64,000 nt of DNA from Diphasiastrum complanatum (GCA_029204225.1 CM055101.1:33547683-33611682), one strand, 5' to 3'. Shown: positions 31,685 through 43,429, counted from the first letter of the stretch. Numbers and translations are program-made. Notes: generated by a model not told the origin, from the sequence alone.

Positions 31685-31997
31685 GATTCTAATGTTTCTT
31701 CAACTTTTAGGTTCTGTCCTAAAGCACTTAGCACTCACTTTTCTCTCAACAAATGATAGATAAAGAGATCTATGAAGATTTAGGACCCTAAAACACTTCT
31801 ATCTTGAACCTAGATGGTTTCCAAGCATAGAAAGGAAGATTGAAACACATGCAACACTTTGCACACACTAAGAATGGATTACAAAATCAAACCAACCTGA
31901 ACACACTCTTGCTTAAGCTCTCAAACTTTCCAGCAAGTGACCAAATCAAGTTATGGTGTGAAGAGTTACTTGAGAATGTCTATATGCCTGATGATTA
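31685..31997. other. Copia element 1 leader and truncated 5' end
   Basis: About 300 bases upstream of the copia ATG. A weak GAACCTAAAAGTTGAAG phrase near 31700 (minus strand) resembles the sequence after the primer-binding site of element 2, but no TGGTATCAGAGC motif or copy of the 27081-27735 LTR follows. Gypsy gag sequence begins at about 31998, so the 5' part of the element was lost. Confidence 0.5.
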
Positions 31998-32565
31998 ATG
32001 GTTTCCTGTTTTTACTCAGATGGAGCTGAAGCTTCTATTTATCCTTTATTTACCACACAACAACGTTTCTATGAAAATAGAGCACCTATCCAATGTTATG
32101 GCTGTGGAGAGAACCACCGCATCGACGAGTGCCATATAAAGGCACCTACACACCTATCTATAGGGAATGTGGCCATGGACATTGCTATATAGATTGCCCA
32201 TCCTGACTAGTAGAGCCACAAGTTAACGCACCTGTCAACCTTGCAACTATTGTACATAATAGGAGAGTGAAATCCACAAAACCGGAAGCCCATGTCTACG
32301 TTCAGACATGTGCCCAACACTTGAAATAGTCCCCAGTAGTAGAGAGAATTTTGAACGAGGAGCATAATCAACCCCATACTATAAGCCATTACACTAAATC
32401 CACTGGGCCAGGACAGTATCCCAACCCACAAAAAGAAAAAGATCGTTATATCAAAATAAAAAAGTGGATATAAGAGAAGCAAGCTAAGGCCCCTATTGGT
32501 GATCTCAATCAGCCAATAGAACTATGGATTCGTCTGTACACTCGGACCAAGCTGTGGATGCTCCT
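31998..32565 (+). pseudogene. Ty3/gypsy gag zinc-knuckle relic
   Basis: The plus strand reads CYGCGENHRIDEC, a zinc knuckle with CX2CX3HX4C spacing (32094-32132). About 26 bases later, in another frame, comes YRECGHGHCYIDC, the same spacing with the first Cys changed to Tyr. The frame break implies a small indel. About 340 bases of poorly readable linker follow, ending VDAPT just before ACCATGA (32566). There it switches to the C-half of a host Pro-rich gene. The frame at the join is compatible with the protease-side frame at 21769, which suggests the two pieces were once one element. Confidence 0.65.
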
Positions 32566-32768
32566 ACCATGATCCTGGGCATGATGTACCGTCTTCTAAT
32601 CATGGCTCAAGCGGCAATTCAGCGTGGAAAATAGCATGCATATCTATGGGAGTGATCATTGGCTCAACCAATCTGATAGGCATTGTTGTATTCATCTGCA
32701 AAAAGATGAGACAATGCAGACATGACCATTGTGGAGATGCTACCACTCAAGAATCTACAACTACTTAG
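32566..32768 (+). pseudogene. Pro-rich gene C-half (copy 5), joined to gypsy gag
   Basis: 67 in-frame codons to TAG at 32766: HDPGHDVPSSNHGSSGNS, a membrane span, CKKMRQCRHDHCGDATTQES and the tail. Signal peptide and promoter are missing. Upstream sequence is gypsy gag. The breakpoint matches, to within the 7 bases ACCATGA, the point where the N-half at 21962 ends. The 3' flank to about 33190 matches that of copy 4. It is the missing other half of the gene broken at 21770. Confidence 0.8.
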
Positions 32769-33189
32769 TAAAAGATCGTCGCTACATCTCGGTCTATATT
32801 ATAACTATATGCTGATGAATAGCGTCAATAAGCTAACGGTTCTGATTTCTCAATGATAATTTCACTGGTGGTTCTTGGACTATGAGATACAATTATACGC
32901 TGCTTGCCAGACATGGCTTAATGAGGAATATTGCACATGATTTTATTTACTATTTAATTTATGAGCAGAAGATTTAGAGCTTAGATCATACGAAAGCGAG
33001 TAGATTAAAGACTTAAATGGGTCAACAATTTACTCAGCTTCAAACTATCTTAGCATATGTGGTGTTAGTATGTATTTCTGGGTTATGAAGTATTCGTATG
33101 TATTCTTATTATCTTTATCTCACCAATATAACACCTTCAGCTGAAAGTTTAGAATTAAACATTTGCGTCTGCTAACTGATCTTTTGATG

Positions 33190-33724
33190 GATAAAATAAC
33201 AAATTTATTTCTTTACTCGCTAATTTTTCTCTCACAACAGTGATGTTGCACACTATAATCTTAGTCTTGGCATGATGCACAGGGTTTCTGGTTAATGCAT
33301 CACAAAATATGGTTCTTGATGCCTCTTGCTTGAATTTGAATTCTTCCGTAATGCTCAGTGCTCAGAGTTCCTGTGCATTCTGGAGGCAGCTCCTCCCACA
33401 TAATTTTCAAGCACACAAGTTTCAAATGACACAATCTGCAGAATGTCTGCCGTGATAGCTGGATTACTAGGCTGTTCTGCCAGAATGCATCTAACAACTG
33501 GCTTAGCAGTGCATTCTACAGGAATGTCATCCTTCCCAAGCACCCTTTTGATTGAGCATTACGCAGGGGAAGGCCTGGGCCCTCAGGCCTTCCCTGCAGC
33601 TCGGGCCCTGCCCTCGGGCAAGGGCCCTCCCAACACGGAAGGTCCTCGGGCACGGCCTTTCGTACTGGATAATGCAGTTGAGCCTTGCTTTTTGCTGCTC
33701 CAACTAATACAACCATGATTAAGT
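33190..33724. other. Intergenic DNA with a GC-rich palindromic patch
   Basis: No gene recognised. 33565-33660 is strongly GC-rich with a stem of AAGGCCTG against CAGGCCTT around GGCCCT, and further GGGCCC and CCTCGGGC motifs. Similar GC-rich patches occur near 13620-13720, 37885-37945 and 38870-38950. Confidence 0.45.
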
Positions 33725-34700
33725 ATAAAAAATTCCCCTTGACTTTCGATCACTTTTGTCTCCTCCCAGTCAGAGTCTAAAAATCCGAGAAGACTGTTTC
33801 CTTATTCTGTCTGAATCTTGTGTGTGATTTTCCAGTCATTGGTTCCTTGAAGATATGTGAGTACCCTTTTTGCTGAAGTCCAGTGAACTTTATAAGGTTT
33901 TTACATATGTTGTGCCAAATATCTTGTTGTGCTGGCCAAGTCTGGGTGTGTGCCTGTGACAACATACATGAATTTTCCTATTATCCTTTGATAACCCATT
34001 ATATCTTCATATGGACTATCTTCATTCTAGTACTCTTCTACAAATGGGGACTACATTGGTTTACAATTCCTCATACCAAATTCCTTGAGAATTTGCTGAA
34101 TGTACTGGTGTTAGTCGATTGTCAGCATTTTGTTAGCTCGATCACGTTCTATATGAAGTCCAAGAAAAAAATTCACATCTCCTAAATTCTTCATTATAAA
34201 TCTGTCTTTTAGTCTTTCTTCTACCTATGAGATAAGACATGTAGAATTTCCTGTAAGTAGTATGTCATCTACATACATAGCAATGATACAAATGTAGGAT
34301 TTATTTTCCAGAATGTATTATATGCTATAATCAGATTCACATCGTTTGCAACCTGACCCCACAAGGTAGCTATCAAGTTTGAGGTACCAGGCTCTGGATT
34401 TGTGCAGTCTACAAACCATTTCTTTTTGTCGCTTTGCCTCATAACCATATGGTTGTTCCATGTAAATTTCTTCTTCTAGTCACCATTAAGAAAAGCAGTG
34501 GTCACGTTCATATGTTGCAATTCCCAATTCTCAGTTGTTGGTATGGAAAGGATCATTTGAATGGTTGTCAGTCTTGACACTGGTGAGAAAATAGCGTTGT
34601 AGTCTATCCCTACTTGCTGTGTGAATCCTTTTGTCACTAATCTCACTTTGAATCGAGCAATGGTTTTCCCATATGGCTTGTACTTTATTTTGAAAACAAT
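33725..34700 (-). pseudogene. Ty1/copia RT to RNase H relic
   Basis: Read right to left: [16 protein letters not shown] (start of RT), [39 protein letters not shown], then YVDDILLTGN at about 34260-34280, LGDVNFFLGL, GYQRIIGKFMYV and SAKRVLTYLQGTNDW. Several stops and frame breaks occur. It belongs to a copia lineage different from the two intact elements here. It has no integrase and no LTR. It is an old, dead fragment. Confidence 0.8.
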
Positions 34701-34837
34701 TTACAATATTCTATATGGTTAGATTTGCCAACATTGGCAATTTTTCACATCGATTCCATAATGTTGTTGTCTTCTTGATTTGAATGTGGATATGGCTCTC
34801 ATATTTTGCTCGAACACAATGCACTACTCTACGATCC

Positions 34838-34839
<2 letters not shown>

Positions 34840-34870
<31 letters not shown>
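34840..34870. repeat. (AG)n microsatellite
   Basis: A perfect AG dinucleotide run. Confidence 0.95.
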
Positions 34871-34872
<2 letters not shown>

Positions 34873-35019
34873 CGCAAGGGGGGAAAAGAAAAATTTAATC
34901 TGCGTGTGCATGTGTCAATAAAGGAAAAAAAATTGTATGCTTTGTTTTTTATCATTTTTTTAACACCTTTGTTAGCTTTTTTCTTTGCAATAACATGACA
35001 TTTTTGGTGGGCAGAGCGT

Positions 35020-35083
35020 GACATTTTTGGCGACACATGGTTAATTTTTTGACGGCAACCCTTACACTCTCTCTCTTAAATAT

Positions 35084-35122
<39 letters not shown>
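35020..35122. repeat. Dispersed repeat, second copy of 1-94
   Basis: Matches the first 94 bases of the window (GACATTTTTGGCGACACATGG against GACATTTTTGATGGCACAAGG, then GGCAACCCTTACA) and leads into a TA run in both places. Confidence 0.6.
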
Positions 35123-35162
<40 letters not shown>

Positions 35163-35173
35163 CACACACACAC
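35087..35173. repeat. Compound (TA)n(GA)n(CA)n microsatellite
   Basis: TA run 35087-35122, GA run 35124-35148, then a mixed GA/CA run to 35173. Confidence 0.95.
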
Positions 35174-35206
35174 ATACATATATATACGAATACAAAATAA
35201 GAGAGT

Positions 35207-35560
35207 TTATCATCTAATCAATTCTTGTAAATGATGTGTTTTAAGTGTTTACAATAAGAGACTAATCTGATCATTATTTTCTACATTTTAAATTATAGTC
35301 AATAAGTGGACAATGATAGGTGTCTACATACAATAGCATGATCGAACAGTGATGTAGTCTGCATTGGATTTGGTAGAGGAAATGCTCCATTTTGAGTGGT
35401 ATCATGCTTATGGTTGATAGTCAACAGATAGTCGATAGTCAATCGTAGAGTCTATAGTTGATAGTCAAATTCTCGAAAGTCTTTTGATAGTCAATAATTC
35501 ATGAGAGTCGTCTGACTCAAACTCAAATGGAGTGTCAAAGTCAAATTCTGTCGAGATTTT
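35207..35560. repeat. Dispersed repeat, copy 1 (pair with 56777-57130)
   Basis: Shares with 56777-57130 the phrases TTTACAATAAGAGACTAATC, GTGATGTAGTCT, and GAGTGGTATCATG followed by GATAGT-rich sequence. Divergence is substantial. The left end of the second copy adjoins the young copia insertion at 56771. The GATAGTC phrases form a local minisatellite at 35410-35500. Confidence 0.65.
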
Positions 35561-38500
35561 GCTCTATCTTGACTATCCATGTTTTTTCGCAGACTGTTTG
35601 AATATGCATGTAAAACTGTAAACTATCACAAATAACTATTCATTTCGCCAGGCTGTATAGAAGTTCTCAAAAGATAAAATCAGGTGAGTAGGAGCAAGAT
35701 TAAACTCCAACAAGATAGCGGATTGGCATGCAAAAACTTGGATATCACATTGAAGATCAGTGGTCCATATTTTGTGATTAGCTTGAGAATTTGAGATTGG
35801 GATTGGCCATGGATGGTGAGAAGCCTCATGACACCAATTTGCAAGAAGGAAAGTATGGCATGTGGCAATCATAAATTACAACATACCCCCATGGAGGACC
35901 CTGAAAAAAGGCCATATACTACCTTTACTCATATTTTTAGGTTGTAATGAGATAAAATGGATCTATCTAGGACATGTTGTCAATTGGAATTTATTAGGAA
36001 AGTTGTTCATGCATATGATGTTTCACATCCAATTGGTTCTTGTGCAACTGAATTAAAAGGAACTTTGATGTGAGTAATGTACAATTATACAAGATTTGGA
36101 GAATGTAGTGGCTTCACCACTTCATAATATCTTTCGTGTAATATATGTGGAAATAAAGTCCTTGCATGTGATGCAAAAAAACACATGAAAATGGTATTTA
36201 TTTTTATCATCTCAAGCATCTTTCTATTGGCCATAATGTTTGCAAAACACATTTTGTTGAATACCCACGCATTTCCTTGATTGTAATTTTGATGCCATCA
36301 AAATCCTAAGCTCTAGTGAAGAGAATATGAAAAAAATTGAGCCCTCTTTAGTGGAACCTCTTGTAGGTTGCTTGCTCAATCTCTTGAGCTCTAGATTAAA
36401 AAGGGGGCTACTAGCTTAAATATGTTGATAGCACAAATTAAGCTTCATAATTATCATGCCTTGACATATTATGCAAACTATCGATGATCCTCTCCTCTCG
36501 GCCCTATTGTGGCACAACTAGAGGATGCACCCATAATTTTCATAATATTCCTATGCATGGACAATATCTATTCTGAAAGTGTGCCACTATCATCTCATCA
36601 TTCATGGATCCATCCAAACCTAATCAAAATCTACTTCTCCTATACTCACCATTTTGTTACTAACTTATAACAATTTAAATTCTAGATCATAAGACTTATG
36701 ATATACAATTTTGCCTCTCCTTTTAGTGAAATCCTTGAAAAAAGCAAAGGGAATCTGACTCACCAACAAACCACTCATTAGAGAACAAGAAAAGTAACTA
36801 ATAAATCATATTTCACACTATAAATTATCGATTGAGAAAATCAACATACTAGTGGTTGGGTTGACATTTTTTCTAACAATTGATTTTCTAATCTATTTGT
36901 AGGACATTGACTTCCAAAGATATGACAGGTTTATTCTCTTGCTACAGAAAAATATTTCATGGAATCTAAACCTATTAAATTTTATAGTGTATAGGATTCA
37001 ATGAGCTTAGAACAATATTTACTAAACTAGAAAGTATCTATAGTGAGTGCCAAAATATCTTCTTATAACTTTATTTGATAGCATTAATTTCTATAATATA
37101 TGATATGTAGTAGGTAATATGTAGTGGGTAACATGGGACTCATCACCCAACATTGAGTGGAGGCAAATATTTAACTGAAACAATAATTGATATTATCAAC
37201 ATAATTTCATTACCCACAATATCTAGGTGGAAATGGCCGCCTATTAATACATGTGAAATGTGATCCCATAGTGAGTGGTGGCAGGGATCGTAATACTTGC
37301 ATTATGATCATTAGTTCATATAAAGTGGTTGCAAATTGGTCAAGAAAAGTGTGAATGCAAGCTAGTGCACAAAAGGTGGAGGGTGGGCTTGTTGCTTGTT
37401 TGTTTCATGCATTTGGTGCAAAAATATATTCTATGGGTAATCAGAGGAACCATATAATGTAAGTTAGGTGTCAAACTATGGGATATGATTTAAGCACCCG
37501 AGAAGGGTAAAAAAATCTAGCTAGAGCTAGTTGTCTATATAGTACATCCACCTATTAATCCTTTACCAAGTGGCTCTAGCTAGACAATAATCTCCTTGTC
37601 CCAACTTCACTACAATAACCCAAACTCCAAAGAATACTTACAAAGAAAATTTTTTATGAAGTGAAATTCCTAAAGAGAAACATACCAACATGAAGATAAA
37701 TGATAACGTGAAACTGCATTTTAAGGATGAACATTAAATTTGAGTGGCTCAAAGATTCAACACTCTAAACGTTGCATGATCAAGAACTCAACTTGCTAAC
37801 CAATATAAATCTAAACTCCAAAAGATGAACATGCTAATTTGATATAATTTAATAAGACTCCAAAAGAACAACATCAAAATTTGGGGGGCAGGGCCTCCCA
37901 CACTAGGAGGCAGGGCCCATGGGTAGGTCCCTCAGAAGGCGGAAGGGCGTAAGAATTATGTGCAAAATAAGTGTTTGTTTCACTCACATGCGAATTTTGC
38001 CTCTCAAGGTACATTCACAATACAAAGAAAAAATGGCAACAAGTACTTGGAAAGTTTTTTACGTGGGTTGCATTATATAAGAAGTCGACATCAACTCCAA
38101 AATCCTAAATATATCAAATTTTGTATAGGGCCTTCGCCAACCTTCCCCGACATAATAACCGCCAAGGCTTATGTTTTAACTCTCTCTATATACAACGTAT
38201 GGCTATGTCCGACTTTTGAAAACTAAAAAGTGATATCTTTTATATTTGTATAGTAATCATGGTTTTCTGCGTTTAAAGAAAAAAAATTACAAGTGAATGA
38301 TTATGCCACATAAGGATGTCTAGTGTAGGAATGAAACTGGCAGATTTTCTCAAAAACTGACTTCAAAGATATAATGTAGGATGTAAACTTCTTAAAAACC
38401 GATAAAATTTTATGTTTAGGAAATATATGTGGGATTTGAGAATGTTATCTTTTGAATGTATAGGATGCAATTCCATGTAGATTATTATAATAATCAAGAA

Positions 38501-39317
38501 ACCATGGAAAATTTTGAAATGGGGAAGTTCTACCCTTGACCTTATTTTTTATATAAGCTATGTTTGTATACCTATTGATACGTGGCTGATTTGTAACCCT
38601 ATAACACATTATACCATGAAAATAATTGTTGTAGAGAGCCCAACATAAATAGTTGGATGCCAACGATCTTTGAAAATTATGAAAAATAATTATGATGATG
38701 AATAAAATTTATCAGATCAAAAATTATTTCAATTGATGCACTATTCTTTAACAAGACTAGCTACTACAATAAACGGCAATCTTTGATAGTTGAATGCAAT
38801 ATTTTTTAGTTGAAAGGTTTAAAACGCATTATTTTTTAAAAGCCGACATCCATTGACAGATGTTGGATATCAGAGGGAACCTTGGGGGAGGTTCCTCAAG
38901 CGGCAAGCACTCTGGGAGATTTTCCAAGGATCCCTTCCCCCAAGGTAGAATGGGGGACAAAAATGTGTAAAGCTAGACACCCAAGCTTTTGCTCGATGTA
39001 AAAATCAATCTCAAAAGTTTTGTCAACTCTTTTTCTAAGCACCTGTTATCTATGGATTGGTGTGCGTAATAAAGCCGAGATGGGAGGGCCCAAGACCGGG
39101 AGTAATGTCCTTCATGCTCCAAAGCACATAATTTTTAGCGGTCTTCAAACATGAGAACACTCTTATGTGTTATTCTATTTAGAATCATGAGAACAATCAA
39201 ATTATTGTGGGCTCTCAATAATGAACTAGAAAATATGGGCAAAAGAAAAAGAATGGGCAAAGCTCTTATAGCTAACAAGGTGACATTTTAACAAAAGGTA
39301 CACCCTTCTAAAGAGGG
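35561..39317. other. 3.7 kb AT-rich DNA without recognisable genes
   Basis: Only short open frames occur on both strands; none shows a domain. A frame at 37960-38226 lacks an ATG. GC-rich patches at 37885-37945 (GGCAGGGCC) and 38870-38950 (CTTGGGGGAGG) interrupt otherwise AT-rich sequence. No tRNA or transposon ends were identified. Confidence 0.4.
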
Positions 39318-39547
39318 AAGATATATATGTATTATGGAAGGAGCACGGCATAGAGGCCATTATGCCCGATAAGGATTTTTAAAAAAAAATTAGCCGAGGC
39401 CCGGAGAGAGAAGATATATATGTATTATGGAAGGAGCCGGGCAGAGGCCATTCTGCCCGGTTCGGATTTCCAAAAAATTTTAGGCTCGCCTAAAAAAATT
39501 ATGGAAATCCTTACCGAGCAGAATGGCCCCTGTCCGGCCCCTTCCAT
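39318..39547. repeat. Foldback element with nested direct repeat
   Basis: A phrase GAAGATATATATGTATTATGG with the following GGAGC and GAGGCCATT occurs at 39318 and 39412. The second copy forms the left arm (39427-39472) of an inverted repeat whose right arm is 39502-39547 (GAATGGCCCC, CCCCTTCCAT). The GAGGCCATTC core also appears at the right ends of the duplicated gene blocks (15836 and 58913). Confidence 0.65.
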
Positions 39548-39715
39548 TGCGTAATGGATTTTTGGACCTTTTTTAAACCAATCCTTAGTTGCCATGTGGC
39601 AGGTGCAAGCAGAATCAACACTAAAAGAATTTGAGACCAATCCGATGCTGCCACGTGGCAGATGCAGGTTGCACTAAAGTTTTTTCACTTTTTAACCTTT
39701 GCAATTCACCAAAAA

Positions 39716-39765
39716 TCCTTAAGTATATATATTGAGGTGATCCTTAAGTATATATATTGAGGTGA
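39716..39765. repeat. Perfect 25-bp tandem duplication
   Basis: The unit begins TCCTTAAGTATATATATTGA and is repeated exactly twice (39716-39740 and 39741-39765). It lies about 470 bases upstream of the USP-like gene start, so it may be in its promoter. Palindromic TGCCACGTGGCA-type motifs lie at about 39590 and 39648. Confidence 0.9.
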
Positions 39766-40231
39766 TTGGATTATGAATACAGAAAGATCTCTATAGGCTT
39801 TTGCAGCACTCCCATGAACTGTCCTGGCGTCTCTTTTGTTTGTATCCCGTACATGTCATACAATAAACAGCTGTTCTTGTTTTTAGTATGTACAAAATCC
39901 TGTATGTACGGTACTATCCATCGTGACTCCTGTGATAAGTAATCACTATCTGACTTCTGCTTTCTGATAACGATCGCTTTTCCTTACGTTCTGAATCCTG
40001 ATGTCAGATGCACCTACCTCGTATTTTCTACACAAGTGTAAAATCCCTGTCTTTCTAGCCTGTTGAGCTGTTTTAGCGACGTAACTGCAATTTGTATGTG
40101 GTTGCTGCTGCTGCCCAATTCACTGTGTCTGTCTCTTTTGTATGTGGTTGATGCTGCTGGCCAATTCACTGTGTTTGTCTCTGTTCGTAATTATTAAAGA
40201 CTGAAGCATATTTTGTTGCTAGTTGCGAGCA

Positions 40232-41835
40232 ATGGGATTGTTTCGGTTGCCTGATCTGTGCGGCTTGTTACCGCCATTCAGTACAGCATTTCATTCGGAT
40301 GTTATGCCACAGGCAAGACGTAGCAGCACCAATAGCATCGAAAGCGCAGGGCAGGAATGGAAGGGCTCGCCGGAAGGCAGTGGAGCCTCAAGCAAGCGTG
40401 TGATCGTGGTTGTGGATGAATCTACAGAAGCAAGAATGGCATTACTGTGGGCGCTTTCTCATATAGTAGACAAGCTGGATCTGGTGATCCTTCTGCATGT
40501 CATGCAGCCTGCTAATCAGAAAGGTTGCAGTGACTCTGAAGGTGAGACATTATTTTTAACAGGCATAGATACGGTCTTGTATCAAAAACTCTTTGCAGCT
40601 TTAAATTATCTAAAACGTGCATCATTAAATTCCATCGCTTTTTGTGACACTGAACATCTAGGTTCGTAGCATGCCGTGAAAGCTTAACTTTCTAGAGACG
40701 ATCTTTAGTAAGCATTATCTTGTATTTTTGTTACGTTTTAAGCTTCCGAATATGATATATTCAAGTATCGATGGATCGTGCTCAATTGATCAAGATATTC
40801 TTTCGCCTCACTCTAGGCCAAGTTGATAAAAGTTCGCAGGTAATGCTCTTGAGGTTGACTCTTACTGAAAAAAAGAACTAGGAACTAAATGCGCTGGAGC
40901 ACTCCCTAGTTAAACATAATAGTGCTGGTCTTTTGGGTAATAAGGCTCTACGAACTTTAAGTTCTATCCCCTCCAACTCTGTGATTCTAGGGGAAGTACG
41001 CTTTCACTCTATTCACTCGTGATAGAGTAAAGTTTCCAGCTAAAAAGGCCAAAGTGGGAAAGAACATTGTTCAAAATTTTATGTTTGACTGAGACGTTCT
41101 GGACTGTTTATATGCTTCGTCTGATTTGACGCTGTTTACTGTTTCTGCACCAGTCAAAATATGGGACTGGAACATGCCTGAAGTGGCAAGCCAACGAGGT
41201 TTTTCGAAGAGGCGTCGGTGGATATCATCATTAGAAACTCTTTGTGCAGCGCGCCTTCCAGAGGTGCTAGTTCTATCCTTCCTGATGAATCCTTTTGCCT
41301 GAAATTTACTTTTGACAAAAAAGGAGAAGGTTTGTTTATCCCTTGTGATTCTCTTGGCATAAACTACCATGGTCATTTTTTATCTTCTCCGCGAGACAAA
41401 AACTTGTTTTGCAGGCTCAGTTGCAAGTGCTGTTGGTGGAAGGACAGAAAGGGTCAACTATCGTTGGACAAGCAAGAAGACTGAAAGCGTCTATTGTCGT
41501 CTTGGGCCAACGAAGGCCAAGCTTGATATGGAGGTAAAATTGCTTCCACACCTTGTCTTTTCAGAGCAGTTAGCTTATTGCACTTACGCCTCATCAAAAT
41601 TTATTTCTTCTTAAAATTTCATTGACCACTAAAGCTCATTGCCCATCGTTATCCTTGTCTGATAAGCTGAAGAGTTTTGGATGGCAGATTGCTTGGGAGG
41701 AGCTATGACAAACTGGTGGAGTATTGTATACACAACTCAGAGTGCCTAACACTAGCTGTAAGAAAGAAGAGCAGAGGATTGGGTGGGTACCTCATCAACA
41801 GTAAATGGCAAAGAAACTTTTGGCTCCTCGCATGA
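40232..41835 (+). CDS. Universal stress protein-like protein, four exons
   Basis: Exons 40232-40541, 41154-41263, 41415-41533 and 41688-41835; all three introns are GT-AG (612, 151 and 154 bases; phases 1, 0 and 2) and the joined frame is open for 228 codons. After a Ser-rich N-terminus of about 54 residues comes the first USP strand KRVIVVVDES, helix EARMALLWALSHIVDK and strand LVILLHVM. Exon 2 gives RRWISSLETLC. Exon 3 gives LLVEGQKGSTIVGQARRLKA and SIVVLGQRR. Exon 4 gives YDKLVEYCIHNSECLTLAV and the C-terminal GGYLINSKWQRNFWLLA. These fit the plant USP subfamily called adenine nucleotide alpha hydrolase-like (Arabidopsis MRH6 is, from memory, a relative). The canonical ATP-binding G-X2-G-X9-G(S/T) pattern is not complete. 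The start is the ATG at 40232. The role is probably stress or nucleotide-linked signalling; this is inferred. Confidence 0.88.
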
Positions 41836-42929
41836 TTTGCTTGCAAGTTTGTCTGGATTGTAATTGCAAGCCGTGTATATAAAATAATTGTAACAATTTT
41901 CACTGGACAGTTGGAAATGTTCTAAGCAAAGCTTTTCATTGCCCTAGTGATTGAATCCATTTGCTCCTGGTCTCTGATGTACAATACTCGATGTGGTTGG
42001 CAAATATAAACAAGTGTAGGGTCCATGTTTGTGAATTTTCATGATTAGAACATTGCTTGGTTGTGGAGTTTCTATTCACCTCTTCTTTTAGCATGCTCTT
42101 CTTTACATCTCTATACTCTATAAAGTTGAGAGGTGCTTCATCTTGTCATAGAACATTGTAACGTGTTGTATTGTCCATTACTTTGGTCTTTTTTGGAGAT
42201 AGGAGGTTGATTGTGTAAAATAAGTATACATGATATATTGCAAATAGAGTCCACTTTGAAGTCAATTTTTCTATTAAGAGGCTTCCAATTCAGTAGATTA
42301 TACACAAATGGCATCATGTCCTGGTGTGCTAGATCTCAACTCCATTCATAAGCTTGCTAGAACTTATTTTCCACTTTGAAAATGGAAGATCCAAATAATC
42401 CTAGAGGAAAAGGGCCTATAGCTAGTTCTTGAATAAACCAAGGCTGGGCCACTTGGCATAGAAGACAAAAGAAAATGAATAAATTGCTTGGGAAGGATGA
42501 GCTTATGTTGCACTGTATCTTAAAATGTGTTTATTCACCAATAGCATCAATGATGATTGCAAGAATTGCAAAAGAGGTCATGGGAAAATTGGTAAGCCAT
42601 TGATGGGATGTGGATTTAATTATATCTTATATGACAATCCCCCTACCTAAACATTTTTTACTTCATTGGTTGCCAAAACTAGAAATGTCAATCTAGTTTG
42701 TCTATTATTCCATAGATTTGTTGTCAGACCATATTTTCTCCATTATAGATTCTTTCATTTGATCAAGTATTTCTTGATGACTATTTGTTACTCAACACTT
42801 CAAGGGCATCAAAACAATTTTTCCTCATCATCCAAAAGTATTGGAACTAGTGTTGCAACAATTTGTCATTCTAAACATCTTTCAATAGGCTAACATTTGA
42901 AACTCAATGCATTTGAGTTGTTGGTGGTA
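41836..42929. other. 3' flank of USP gene and unassigned DNA
   Basis: An AAAATAATTG near 41880 could serve as a polyadenylation signal. Beyond that only short frames occur; a phrase ACAATCCCCCTACC near 42636 is LTR-like. No gene recognised. Confidence 0.4.
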
Positions 42930-43260
42930 GGTCATAGTTCCATTCATTGATATTCTTCACAATTTTAAATGGCCCATAGTATTGAGGAGCTATTTTTTCA
43001 ACTTGGGTTTTCTTGTATACCTCAAAAGTTTTAGCGTCAAATACACAAAATTTCCTTGAGAAAATCTACATTCATGAGTTCGAATGGATCATAACCATGG
43101 AGTGCAAAAACTATTCTCGTCAAATACACAAAATTTCCTTGAGAAAATCTACATTCATGAGTTCGAATGGATCATAACCATGGAGTGCAAAAACTATTCT
43201 CGTCTGCATTAACACATGCCTTTATGTTGTAGCAATATGTAGCTAAATGTAACCAATCTA
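42930..43260 (-). pseudogene. Ty3/gypsy integrase C-terminal relic
   Basis: Minus strand, from the right: WIDWLHLATYCYN (the integrase WLPLAE.WYN motif), then, past a tandem duplication, YKKTQVEKIAPQYYGPFKIV (the LAPKFYGPF motif). Stops and an 83-bp duplication break it. It is dead. Confidence 0.65.
43035..43200. repeat. Perfect 83-bp tandem duplication
   Basis: Units 43035-43117 and 43118-43200 are identical, each starting CGTCAAATACACAAAATTTC. The identity means a recent duplication inside an old gypsy relic. Confidence 0.95.
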
Positions 43261-43429
43261 TCCACTTTGTATGATGATTAAATACATAATGTTGCAAATT
43301 GCACTCCAATTATTTCTATGCTTACTTTGAAGTTTTACTTTCTAGAGACTTTGTTGGACACATGATGTAGAAAATTGTCACCCTTAAATTTACTTTCCGA
43401 GGTTGCTAGTTGATTACAAGAATGTTGAT

